In this document: piece by piece, positions 1 to 5,646 of the stretch
Layout of the letters: each line of letters begins with the position of its first letter
How positions within the stretch are numbered: the first letter of the stretch is position 1
DNA from: Treponema sp.
GTDB taxonomy: Bacteria; Spirochaetota; Spirochaetia; Treponematales; Breznakiellaceae
Reading direction: 5' to 3'
Assembly (NCBI GenBank): GCA_031263435.1
Contig: JAISFT010000089.1
Location: 1 to 7,803, forward strand
DNA: 7,803 nucleotides
Made by a program: the position numbers and the translations under genes
Notes under the pieces: model-generated
Told to the model about the DNA's origin: nothing
Seen by the model: only the letters and a program-made list of their open reading frames with translations
Database searches by the model: none

Positions 1-906
1 ATGAAGATCCCCTTTGGCATTGCCCAGATCGGCAAGGCCTTCCGCAACGAAATTGTTACCAAGAATTTTATTTTCCGTACCTGCGAATTCGAACAGATGG
101 AGATGCAGTACTTTGTTAAACCCGGCAGCGATGTGGAATGGTTTAACGAGTGGCGCGGGCGGCGCTGGGCCTACTACGAAAAGCTGGGGGTCAGGATGGA
201 CAGGCTCCGCTGGCACCAGCACGGCCCGGACGAGCTGGCCCACTACGCCAAGGACGCCTACGATATCGAATACCTCTTTCCCATGGGCTGGCGGGAACTG
301 GAGGGGGTCCACAACCGTTCCAACTACGATCTTACCCGGCATACCGAGTACTCCGGCAAGGACCTGCAGTACATCGACCAGGACAACAACAACGAGCGGT
401 ACATCCCCTTTATCATCGAGACCTCCGCGGGGCTCACCCGGACCCTTTTGATGATCCTCTGCGACGCCTACGATGAGGAAAAGGTGGGCTCCGGGAAAAA
501 TCCGGACGGTTCCGAGGGAAGCGCCACCGGCTCCGGCGGCGGGGCCGGAGGGTCCGCGGAGGACTGGCGCACGGTACTCCGCTTCCACCCCGCCATTGCC
601 CCTGTTACCGCGGCGGTTCTTCCGCTGATGAAGAAGGACGGCCTGGCCGAACTTGCCCAGGACATTCGCGCCGAACTTAAAGAAGACTTTGCCACGGACT
701 ACGATCAGGCCGGAGCCATCGGCCGCCGCTACCGCCGGCAGGACGAGGCGGGCACCCCCTTCTGCATCACCGTCGACTACCAGTCAAAGGACGATGGCAC
801 CGTAACTCTGCGTTTCCGGGATTCCATGGAACAGGTAAGGGTGCCCCGGGCGGAACTGGCGCAGCGGCTGCGGCAGGAGATCAAGGACTACAAGCGGATT
901 AAATAA
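1..906 (+). CDS. glyQS: Glycyl-tRNA synthetase, single-chain (alpha2) class II type, C-terminal part
   Basis: This enzyme charges tRNA-Gly with glycine in the cytoplasm. The gene is cut by the window edge: the ATG at position 1 is an internal Met, because the frame opens inside class II motif 2. In the visible 301 residues, motif 2 appears as FRNE (14-17) followed by the EFEQMEM block (29-35). The motif 3 region is ETSAGLTRTLL (140-150), with its Arg at 147. The C-terminal anticodon-binding domain runs from about 195 to 298, including FHPAIAPVTAAVLPL and the IGRRYRRQDE/GTPFCITVDY blocks that are highly typical of this family. This is the one-polypeptide type, unrelated to the alpha2beta2 enzyme. 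The oddity is a Gly/Ser-rich linker (about residues 163-186) between catalytic and anticodon domains, where relatives I recall have a short polar connection. The stop is TAA at 904-906. The family call is very secure. Confidence 0.97.
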   Translation: MKIPFGIAQIGKAFRNEIVTKNFIFRTCEFEQMEMQYFVKPGSDVEWFNEWRGRRWAYYEKLGVRMDRLRWHQHGPDELAHYAKDAYDIEYLFPMGWRELEGVHNRSNYDLTRHTEYSGKDLQYIDQDNNNERYIPFIIETSAGLTRTLLMILCDAYDEEKVGSGKNPDGSEGSATGSGGGAGGSAEDWRTVLRFHPAIAPVTAAVLPLMKKDGLAELAQDIRAELKEDFATDYDQAGAIGRRYRRQDEAGTPFCITVDYQSKDDGTVTLRFRDSMEQVRVPRAELAQRLRQEIKDYKRIK

Positions 907-958
907 ATTCTTTGCGGATCACCACCAAATTAAATAAACGGATCAAATAAGCGGCGAT

Positions 959-980
959 CCGGGCCCCACACGGGGTCCGG
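959..980. terminator. Stem-loop between convergent genes, possible bidirectional terminator
   Basis: A 9-bp stem with one G-U pair (959-967 with 972-980) closes a 4-base ACAC loop. It lies in the 86-bp gap between the convergent glycyl-tRNA synthetase and serine hydrolase genes. There is no clean T-run on either side, although the left flank is A/T-rich (about 905-950). It may therefore be a weak or factor-assisted terminator. The same gap also has two copies of an ATTAAATAAA-like word (about 899 and 928), with no assigned role. Confidence 0.4.
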
Positions 981-992
981 GGTCCGATCAGC

Positions 993-2177
993 TCAATCGT
1001 CAATAGCGCCGTACACGGTCTGGGCAAAGCGCTTGGGCAGGTTCTCGTTATTTCCGGGGGAACGCTGGATAAGGAAAACCGCCACCAGGTCCTCCACCGG
1101 GTCCACACAGTACCAGGTTCCCAGCATGCCATCCCAGGCCCATTCGCCGGGGGAACCGTTAAGCCCTGCCGCGATGGTATCCGTCATGGTACGAACCCCC
1201 AGGCCGTAGCCATAACCAGCCTGGGAAGGAAAACCAAACTGCTTTAACTGCTGGGCCGGGACAATGTGGTTCCGCCTGATAAGTTCTATGGTCTTCCGGG
1301 ACAGGACCCGCTCCTCCCCCAGTTTGCCGTTGCCCAGCAGCATAAGACCGTAGCGCCCCACATCCCGCAGGGTAGAACAGAGACCGCCGCCGCCGGACTC
1401 AAAGGCTGGGGGGCTCAGGGCCACCGGCCCCAGATCCGTTTTTTCCTTAAGGCCCCCTTCGGTCCACTCATAGGCCTTGGCAAGCCGCGAACGCTTCTCC
1501 TGGGGCACAAAAAACGCCGTATCATCAAGGGCCAGGGGGCCCAGCACCACCTCTTTCATGTAGGTCCCCAGGTTCTTTCCCGACAACACTTCGATAAGGG
1601 CGCCCAGAATATCATGGGAAAAACCGTACATCCAGTACTCGCCGGGGTGGAAACAGAGGGGAATACCCGCCATAATCTCCGCCCCCTTCGCGGTCGTCAA
1701 TTCCCCCTTGAGCCGGGCATGCTCCTCCGCGGCAGCCCTGGAGGAGTAACTCCCCGGACCGGGATACGGAATACCGGAGGTCATGGTAAAAAGATGCTCA
1801 AAAGTAATGGGCCCCCTAGCGTTTACTATCTGCAACTGGCCCCGCTCGTCGTGGACGGCAACCTTGGGCTCCTTAAAGGCAGGAATAAATTCTTCAATCG
1901 GGTCGTGCAGCTTAAAAAGCCCCTTCTCGTACAGAGTCATGGCAGTTACAACAGTAAAAGTCTTGCTCATGGAGTAGATACGGTGAATCGTATCGTTAGT
2001 CATGGGAAGCTTTTGTTCCCGATCCCGGAATCCAAAACTCTTGCAGTAAGCCTCCTCCCCATGCCGGAAAATCAGGGCCCCCACACCGGCAACCTCCCCT
2101 CGATCAACAATACGCTGCAGGTAATCGTCAACATTCCCCAGCCTTTTGCCGCTGAATCCGCCCCTTGAGTTTTCCAT
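993..2177 (-). CDS. Serine hydrolase of the beta-lactamase (class C)/esterase superfamily
   Basis: The 394-residue protein belongs to the penicillin-binding-like serine hydrolases, which share a fold with AmpC and EstB-type esterases. The nucleophile motif SxxK is SMSK (Ser69, Lys72). The second motif is the Tyr184 region in WMYGFSHDILG, corresponding to the YxN/YSxS position. The third motif is probably WDG (348-350), where beta-lactamases have KTG and EstB-type enzymes WGG. The FEHLFTMTSG block (126-135) and the SGGGGLCSTLRDVGRYG block (261-277) are typical of the superfamily. No signal peptide or membrane segment is seen at the N-terminus, so it is probably cytoplasmic. The ATG at 2177 is supported by GGAGGG (2181-2186), though the spacing is short. 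The true substrate (ester, amide or D-peptide) cannot be told from sequence, and the motifs favour an esterase/peptidase over a real beta-lactamase. The gene faces the synthetase and diverges from the alpha-galactosidase. Confidence 0.9.
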   Translation of the reverse strand: MENSRGGFSGKRLGNVDDYLQRIVDRGEVAGVGALIFRHGEEAYCKSFGFRDREQKLPMTNDTIHRIYSMSKTFTVVTAMTLYEKGLFKLHDPIEEFIPAFKEPKVAVHDERGQLQIVNARGPITFEHLFTMTSGIPYPGPGSYSSRAAAEEHARLKGELTTAKGAEIMAGIPLCFHPGEYWMYGFSHDILGALIEVLSGKNLGTYMKEVVLGPLALDDTAFFVPQEKRSRLAKAYEWTEGGLKEKTDLGPVALSPPAFESGGGGLCSTLRDVGRYGLMLLGNGKLGEERVLSRKTIELIRRNHIVPAQQLKQFGFPSQAGYGYGLGVRTMTDTIAAGLNGSPGEWAWDGMLGTWYCVDPVEDLVAVFLIQRSPGNNENLPKRFAQTVYGAIDD

Positions 2178-2205
2178 GGTCCCTCCGTGATTCTCCGCCG
2201 CCCTC

Positions 2206-2234
2206 AGCCTAGCACCGATATTTCAGAAGGTCAA
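2206..2234 (-). promoter_or_regulatory. Candidate sigma70-type promoter of the serine hydrolase
   Basis: On the minus strand, TTGACC (2229-2234) is followed after exactly 17 bases by TAGGCT (2206-2211). The -35 matches 5 of 6 consensus bases and the -10 matches 3 of 6. Transcription would start near 2199 and give a leader of about 20 bases containing the ribosome binding site. The weak -10 keeps confidence moderate. Confidence 0.45.
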
Positions 2235-2253
2235 CAAAATGCTCCGGTTTTGG

Positions 2254-2345
2254 AAGGGGGGGCCCGCTACCACGGACAATCCGCCCGTAGCCGGGTCAAA
2301 AACGCTTGGGCGTTTTTGCCCTCACATCCGATCTGGCCCCCCCTT
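2254..2345. repeat. Compound inverted repeat: outer 11-bp stem enclosing a 9-bp hairpin
   Basis: The outer arms at 2254-2264 and 2335-2345 are perfect 11-bp complements built on a run of seven G and seven C. Inside is a perfect 9-bp hairpin, 2297-2305 with 2310-2318, with loop TTGG. It has an A-tract on its left arm and a T-tract on its right arm, the layout of a bidirectional intrinsic terminator. A looser pairing (CCCGCTAC near 2263-2270 with GTAGCCGGG at 2287-2295) lies between. This is the first element of the palindrome-rich spacer between the two divergent genes. Confidence 0.6.
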
Positions 2346-2378
2346 GGCTCCATAAAAACCCTGCTTGTTCCCCGTCAT

Positions 2379-2422
2379 GGAGTTTTGTAGTAAAACGCTT
2401 CAGCGTTTTACTACAAAACTCC
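2379..2422. repeat. Perfect 21-bp inverted repeat (long hairpin)
   Basis: Arms 2379-2399 and 2402-2422 are perfectly complementary over 21 bases with only two bases between them. As RNA this would fold as a 20-bp stem with a TTCA loop. The inner part again has the form AAAACGC-loop-GCGTTTT. It lies only 3 bases from the next perfect hairpin. It could act as a terminator on either strand, or be a palindromic repeat unit. No coding frame of credible quality crosses it. Confidence 0.75.
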
Positions 2423-2425
2423 GCA

Positions 2426-2452
2426 AACTAAAAACCCACAGGGTTTTTAGTT
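2426..2452. repeat. Perfect 12-bp inverted repeat, terminator-like
   Basis: Arms 2426-2437 and 2441-2452 are perfectly complementary over 12 bases with loop ACA. The layout is A-tract, CCC, loop, GGG, T-tract, so it resembles a bidirectional intrinsic terminator. It is packed next to the 21-bp inverted repeat. Confidence 0.7.
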
Positions 2453-2471
2453 CCGCCAACCCCCCAAATTT

Positions 2472-2484
2472 GGTGCCTGGCACC
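2472..2484. repeat. Short palindrome GGTGCC-T-GGCACC
   Basis: Two perfect 6-base arms surround one central T. It is preceded by a C-run plus AAATTT, and this context partly resembles the arms of the large hairpin at 2746-2797 (C-run, A-tract, GGTG). It may be a small protein-binding palindrome or a degenerate copy of that hairpin. From here to about 2574 (90 bases) nothing else clear is seen. Confidence 0.45.
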
Positions 2485-2633
2485 TTTCAGTAATTCTCAG
2501 TTTACCCGGCAAAAGCGAAAGGACGCCATGGACTATAGGCTAAACATGACCCACAGAACAGCGTGTCGGCAGGGCCGGCAAGGAGGCCGGATTGCGCCCG
2601 AAGGGCGGCGGCAGGATGCCGCTGTTTCCATTG

Positions 2634-2715
2634 CTATCCGCCTTCGGCGGATAGATGGATTTTGCCTGTGGCAAAATCCAAGGCCAAAAACCGGCAGGGA
2701 AGCCGGTTTTTGGCC
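2634..2715. repeat. Three perfect hairpins with one-base gaps (9, 11 and 14 bp)
   Basis: This is the densest part of the array. The three perfect stems have loops TTC, TGT and AGGGAA and follow each other with a single base between. Stem length rises from left to right. The third stem has an A5 tract in the left arm and a T5 tract in the right arm, like the hairpins at 2297 and 2426. Confidence 0.75.
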
Positions 2716-2745
2716 CGCGCAAGGGATAGAAGCGGAAATACCGCA

Positions 2746-2797
2746 GACCCCCCAAAAAGGTGTCGCCAGAATGGCGCAGGCACCTTTTTGGGGGGTC
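2746..2797. repeat. Large hairpin: perfect 17-bp outer stem with inner 5-bp stem
   Basis: Arms 2746-2762 and 2781-2797 are perfectly complementary over 17 bases (C-run, A5, GGTG against CACC, T5, G-run). Inside, CGCCA (2764-2768) pairs with TGGCG (2772-2776) around loop GAA, leaving a small bulge. It is the strongest single structure of the array and could stop transcription in either direction. Confidence 0.75.
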
Positions 2798-2893
2798 GAG
2801 GAATTGTAGCGGATAGCCCGGTCCGGCTGCGGGAGCAGCCGGATGCGCCCAAAATAGCAGGAAAACTGAGACTCCTCCAAAAAGGTTTCCCCA

Positions 2894-2902
2894 TGTTATG
2901 AT
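2894..2902 (+). promoter_or_regulatory. Possible extended -10 promoter for the alpha-galactosidase
   Basis: TG (2894-2895), one base, then TATGAT (2897-2902) forms an extended -10 element with 5 of 6 -10 matches. No good -35 is seen 16-18 bases upstream. Transcription would start near 2909, giving a very short leader that just includes the GGAG at 2909-2912. This is only compatible with translation from the ATG at 2919. Confidence 0.3.
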
Positions 2903-2918
2903 GGCGGCGGAGAGGGCT

Positions 2919-5168
2919 ATGCTGATTAACTTTGACGAAACCACCGGGCAGTTCCATTTGAGGAACGATAATTTCAGTTACCTTATGCGGATTTTGGAAA
3001 ACGGCTGCATGGGGCAGGTTTACCTGGGAGCCCGGCTGCGGGAGGCTGCTTATCCGCTGCTGGATGTTCCGTTTGGGGGCTTTTCCAACAACATCCAGGC
3101 GGCTGCCCGGTTTGAGTATCCGGGCGGTAATAACGGGGATTTCAGGCAGAGCGCCTTTGGTCTGCGCTTTAAGAATTCCGGCGCGGGGCTTGCGGAGCCT
3201 TGTTACAGGGGCCACTGTATCTACGGGGGGAAGCAGGCTATTCCCGGTCTCCCCGCCACCTACTGCGAGGATGGGGCGGAGGCGGAAACTCTGGAACTGG
3301 AGCTTGAAGACGGGCCTTCGGGTCTGCAGTTTCGGCTTTACTACACTATTTTCCGGGACTACAACTGTCTTGCCCGGCATGTACGGTTTATCAATGGCGG
3401 AACGGATGTGGTTTTTCTTGAAAATGCTATGAGCCTTTCCGTGGATCTTCCCGATTCCCGGTGGAACCTTATCACCCTTACCGGCGCCTGGGCCCGGGAA
3501 TTTGAGCTGACCGATGCTCCCCTGCGGGTGGGCTTTCAGGGTATTGCCTCCCGCCGGGGGGTGTCGGGGGCCCAGACGAATCCGGCCCTTATACTCCGCC
3601 GGCCTATGACGGGAGAACACGAGGGGGAGGCTCTGGGTCTGAGTCTTGTGTACTCGGGGAATTTTAAGGCCGATGTTGAGGTTGACCAGTTGGACATTGC
3701 CCGGCTGCGGGCGGGGATAAACGACGATACCTTCTGCTGGGAGTTAAAGCCGGGGGATTCCTTTGACACCCCGGAGGCGGTGCTGGCCTGGTCCCGGCAG
3801 GGGCTCAACGGTCTTTCCCGGCAGTACCACGAACTCTACCGCCGCCGCCTTGCCCGGGGTTTCTGGCGGGACCGGGAGCGGCCGGTGCTGCTTAACAACT
3901 GGGAGGGCACCTACTTCAACTTTACCGAGGCGAAGATCCTGGAAATGGCGGAGAAGGCCCGGGACCTGGGGGCAGAACTCTTTGTTCTGGATGACGGCTG
4001 GTTTGGCCGGCGGGATGATGATCACTCAAGTCTGGGGGACTGGTATCCCCATCCGGTCAAACTCCCCCAGGGGGTCAAAGCTCTGGCGGAAAAGGTCTGC
4101 GCCCTGGGGATCAAATTCGGGCTCTGGATAGAACCCGAAATGACAAACCCCGACAGTGATCTCTACCGGGCCCACCCGGACTGGGCTGTTCACATACCGG
4201 GACGGTTCAGGACTGAACAGCGTAACCAGTATGTTCTTGATATGGGACGGCCGGAGATTGTGGACCACCTGTTCGGCGTGCTTTCCGGTATCATCGGCGG
4301 GGCCCCTATTTCCTATATCAAGTGGGATATGAACCGCTACATCACCGAACCGTTCGGTCTTGGTCTGCCGCCAGAACGGCAGGGGGAATTTTTCCACCGC
4401 TATGTGCTGGGGCTCTACGATCTGTATGACCGGCTTACCGGGGCTTTTCCGGACATTCTTTTTGAATCCTGTTCCAGCGGCGGCGCCCGCTTCGATCCGG
4501 GAATTCTGGGCTACGCGCCCCAGGGCTGGCTGAGCGATGACACCGATGGCCTGGAACGGCTTGCCATCCAGGAGGGGGCAAGTCTGGTGTACCCCCTGAG
4601 TTCCCTGGGCGCCCATGTTTCTGCGGCCCCAAACCACCAGACCGGGAGGGTTTCTCCCCTTTCGTTCCGGGGGATGACCGCCTTCTTCGGCTGCCTGGGT
4701 TACGAATTTGATCCCACACAATTCAACAGCGAAGAAGAGGGGGCCGTTAAGCGGCAGATTGAATTTTACAAGGCCCACCGGCGCTGTTTTCAGCAGGGCC
4801 GGTTCTACCGTCTTTTAAGTCCCCTGCCGGGCCGGGCCGATATTGACGGCCCCTACCCGCAAAAGGCCCGCTATGCCGCATGGATGACGGTCCTTGGGGG
4901 CGAGGCAATCGTTGGGGTCTACAAACTCCTTGTTAATCCGAACCGGCGGCCCTTCCGGCTTAAGCTGGCGGGGCTGGATCCTGCGGCGCGGTACCGTGTC
5001 GATGTCTGGGACGGGGGCGATTTTGAGGAGGAGGACCGGCGTTTTAACCGCGGCACCCGCGGCGGGGACGAACTTATGCAGGCGGGACTTCTTCTGGAAT
5101 CCAATGTTGCCCTACGCCACGGGGATTTCTTCTCCGAACTCTTTGTCCTGGAACGAATCGAGGGATAG
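2919..5168 (+). CDS. Alpha-galactosidase, glycoside hydrolase family 36
   Basis: This enzyme removes terminal alpha-1,6-linked galactose from melibiose, raffinose-family sugars or galactomannan fragments by a retaining double-displacement mechanism. The 749-residue protein has the usual length and order of family GH36: N-terminal beta-sandwich domain (about 1-310), central (beta/alpha)8 barrel, C-terminal beta domain. Visible signatures are NNWEG (326-330), LDDGW (357-361), WIEPEM (403-408), the nucleophile Asp470 in KWDMNR, ESCSSGG (516-522), and the acid/base Asp in SDDTD (539-543, probably Asp540). No signal peptide is present, so it should be cytoplasmic and act on imported oligosaccharides. 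No transporter gene lies next to it here. I chose the ATG at 2919 because GGAG (2909-2912) sits 6 bases upstream and the protein then opens like relatives (MLINFDETTGQFHL). An in-frame ATG at 2898 would add 7 residues with a poor ribosome binding site. The stop is TAG at 5166-5168. Confidence 0.96.
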   Translation: MLINFDETTGQFHLRNDNFSYLMRILENGCMGQVYLGARLREAAYPLLDVPFGGFSNNIQAAARFEYPGGNNGDFRQSAFGLRFKNSGAGLAEPCYRGHCIYGGKQAIPGLPATYCEDGAEAETLELELEDGPSGLQFRLYYTIFRDYNCLARHVRFINGGTDVVFLENAMSLSVDLPDSRWNLITLTGAWAREFELTDAPLRVGFQGIASRRGVSGAQTNPALILRRPMTGEHEGEALGLSLVYSGNFKADVEVDQLDIARLRAGINDDTFCWELKPGDSFDTPEAVLAWSRQGLNGLSRQYHELYRRRLARGFWRDRERPVLLNNWEGTYFNFTEAKILEMAEKARDLGAELFVLDDGWFGRRDDDHSSLGDWYPHPVKLPQGVKALAEKVCALGIKFGLWIEPEMTNPDSDLYRAHPDWAVHIPGRFRTEQRNQYVLDMGRPEIVDHLFGVLSGIIGGAPISYIKWDMNRYITEPFGLGLPPERQGEFFHRYVLGLYDLYDRLTGAFPDILFESCSSGGARFDPGILGYAPQGWLSDDTDGLERLAIQEGASLVYPLSSLGAHVSAAPNHQTGRVSPLSFRGMTAFFGCLGYEFDPTQFNSEEEGAVKRQIEFYKAHRRCFQQGRFYRLLSPLPGRADIDGPYPQKARYAAWMTVLGGEAIVGVYKLLVNPNRRPFRLKLAGLDPAARYRVDVWDGGDFEEEDRRFNRGTRGGDELMQAGLLLESNVALRHGDFFSELFVLERIEG

Positions 5169-5180
5169 GAGCATGGCATT

Positions 5181-5400
5181 GGCGCTTACGTTCATACAAA
5201 AGGTCTGTAGATCCTCCCCGGTGTCATGTACGGGTGGGCCGGGGCAGAGCCCCCCGGGAAAACGCTTGTAGAGTCTGCCTCCGCTATCTACGATACGCTC
5301 CGGCAGGGAATTCCAAATGCTTTCCCGGGGGGCTATGCCCCGCCACCGCCCTACCTAACTCTGGAAAGGATCGACAGACCTTTGTACAAAAGTAAACGCC
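5181..5400. mobile_element. MITE-like 220-bp imperfect inverted repeat
   Basis: The two halves of this stretch are near-complements. The outer ends GGCGCTTACG (5181-5190) and the complement of 5391-5400 agree at 8 of 10 bases. Block A, 5199-5215 against 5367-5383, matches 16 of 17. Block B, 5240-5261 against 5321-5342, matches 21 of 22. Sequence between the blocks is more diverged, and about 59 bases in the centre (5262-5320) pair poorly. It encodes no transposase. The shape fits a non-autonomous element (MITE) or a large palindromic repeat. It begins 12 bases after the alpha-galactosidase stop, so its stem may also end that transcript. No target-site duplication is obvious. Confidence 0.6.
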
Positions 5401-5420
5401 GATGCACTGTGCAACCGCTC

Positions 5421-5450
5421 TGGACAAGCTTTGGACCAATATGCTACAGT
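5421..5450 (+). promoter_or_regulatory. Candidate promoter of the tRNA-Cys gene
   Basis: TGGACA (5421-5426, 5 of 6 with TTGACA) and TACAGT (5445-5450, 4 of 6 with TATAAT) are separated by 18 bases. Transcription would start about 10 bases before the mature tRNA. The position right after the inverted-repeat element suggests that the tRNA is transcribed independently of the alpha-galactosidase. Confidence 0.5.
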
Positions 5451-5466
5451 ACTTTGTCGACATCAT

Positions 5467-5538
5467 GGCGCCGTAGCCAAGTGGTAAGGCGGCGGTCTGC
5501 AAAACCGCTATACATCAGTTCAACTCTGATCGGCGCCT
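5467..5538 (+). tRNA. tRNA-Cys (anticodon GCA)
   Basis: A full cloverleaf can be drawn. The acceptor stem is 5467-5473 with 5531-5537 (seven perfect pairs). The D stem is GCC 5476-5478 with GGC 5488-5490. The anticodon stem is 5492-5496 with 5504-5508, carrying the loop CTGCAAA and anticodon GCA at 5499-5501. The T stem is 5514-5518 with 5526-5530 around the TTCAACT loop. The discriminator base is T (U73) at 5538, as expected for cysteine tRNAs. The 3' CCA is not encoded and must be added by CCA-transferase. No other tRNA gene is adjacent. Confidence 0.96.
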
Positions 5539-5575
5539 CTACAGGAATGATTTACTTACGTCATGGTATAGGCGA

Positions 5576-5592
5576 CCGCTAACGGCGGCGCC
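5576..5592. repeat. 17-bp direct repeat, copy 1
   Basis: CCGCTAACGGCGGCGCC is repeated exactly at 5630-5646. The two copies end the two halves of a degenerate 54-bp tandem unit (5539-5592 and 5593-5646), whose right halves share CATG and further matches. The last seven bases, CGGCGCC, equal the 3' acceptor strand of the tRNA-Cys just upstream, at a spacing of 55 bases. Confidence 0.7.
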
Positions 5593-5629
5593 TGGATAGA
5601 TGCTTGTGTTATCACCATGATCCAGCCTG

Positions 5630-5646
5630 CCGCTAACGGCGGCGCC
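5630..5646. repeat. 17-bp direct repeat, copy 2
   Basis: This is the exact second copy of the repeat at 5576-5592, with a 54-base period. It sits about 45 bases upstream of the -35 of the toxin-antitoxin promoter. Nearby, TGCTTGTG (5601-5608) can pair with CACAAGCA (5646-5653), and CTGGAT (5592-5597) with ATCCAG (5620-5625). These two pairings interleave and so exclude each other as simple hairpins. Confidence 0.7.

Larger units (their letters stand above)
2575..2843. repeat. Array of about nine consecutive local hairpins
   Basis: Nearly all of this 269-bp stretch is made of short perfect inverted repeats with 3-6-base loops, apart from the larger composite hairpin at 2746-2797. By stem: 2575-2579/2586-2590 (5 bp); 2595-2599/2603-2607 (5 bp); 2608-2613/2617-2622 (6 bp); 2634-2642/2646-2654 (9 bp); 2656-2666/2670-2680 (11 bp); 2682-2695/2702-2715 (14 bp); 2732-2735/2741-2744 (4 bp); 2746-2762/2781-2797 (17 bp with an inner stem); 2822-2830/2835-2843 (9 bp). 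Neighbouring hairpins are often 0-1 base apart, but their arm sequences differ, so this is not a simple tandem repeat. I do not recognise the element. It lies 76-344 bases upstream of the alpha-galactosidase start and could be a structured leader, a cluster of mobile palindromic repeats, or a transcription barrier. Confidence 0.75.

Noticed and set aside
1266..2168. A 300-codon open frame on the plus strand opposite the serine hydrolase
   Set aside because: It is antisense to a gene with clear family motifs, has no ribosome binding site and no recognisable protein features. Long shadow frames are expected in GC-rich genes.
2528..2809. A 93-codon plus-strand frame preceded by AAAGGA
   Set aside because: Most of it consists of hairpin arms, so its composition is dictated by the palindromes. 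The translation is Arg/Gly/Pro-rich with no recognisable fold. The ribosome binding site is only moderate.
2254..2843. CRISPR array
   Set aside because: The palindromes differ in sequence and there are no equal-length spacers or repeated units.
2452..2918. Metabolite riboswitch upstream of the alpha-galactosidase
   Set aside because: I see no conserved core of any riboswitch class I know; the structures are simple isolated hairpins without conserved junction sequences.
2898..2921. ATG at 2898 as the start of the alpha-galactosidase
   Set aside because: It has a poor ribosome binding site, and its seven extra residues are unlike the family N-terminus. The ATG at 2919 has GGAG at ideal spacing.
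2634..3620. A 328-codon open frame on the minus strand across the hairpin array and the start of the alpha-galactosidase
   Set aside because: It is antisense to the strongly supported GH36 gene, and its other half runs through inverted repeats. The translation is low-complexity in Arg/Pro/Gly.
4026..4778. A 250-codon minus-strand frame inside the alpha-galactosidase
   Set aside because: It is the antisense shadow of the conserved catalytic barrel; no independent signal.
5173..5502. Small frames on both strands in the inverted-repeat element (plus strand 5173-5271, minus strand 5284-5502)
   Set aside because: They share peptide words only because the two arms are complementary copies. The first lacks a usable ribosome binding site and the second overlaps the tRNA-Cys gene.
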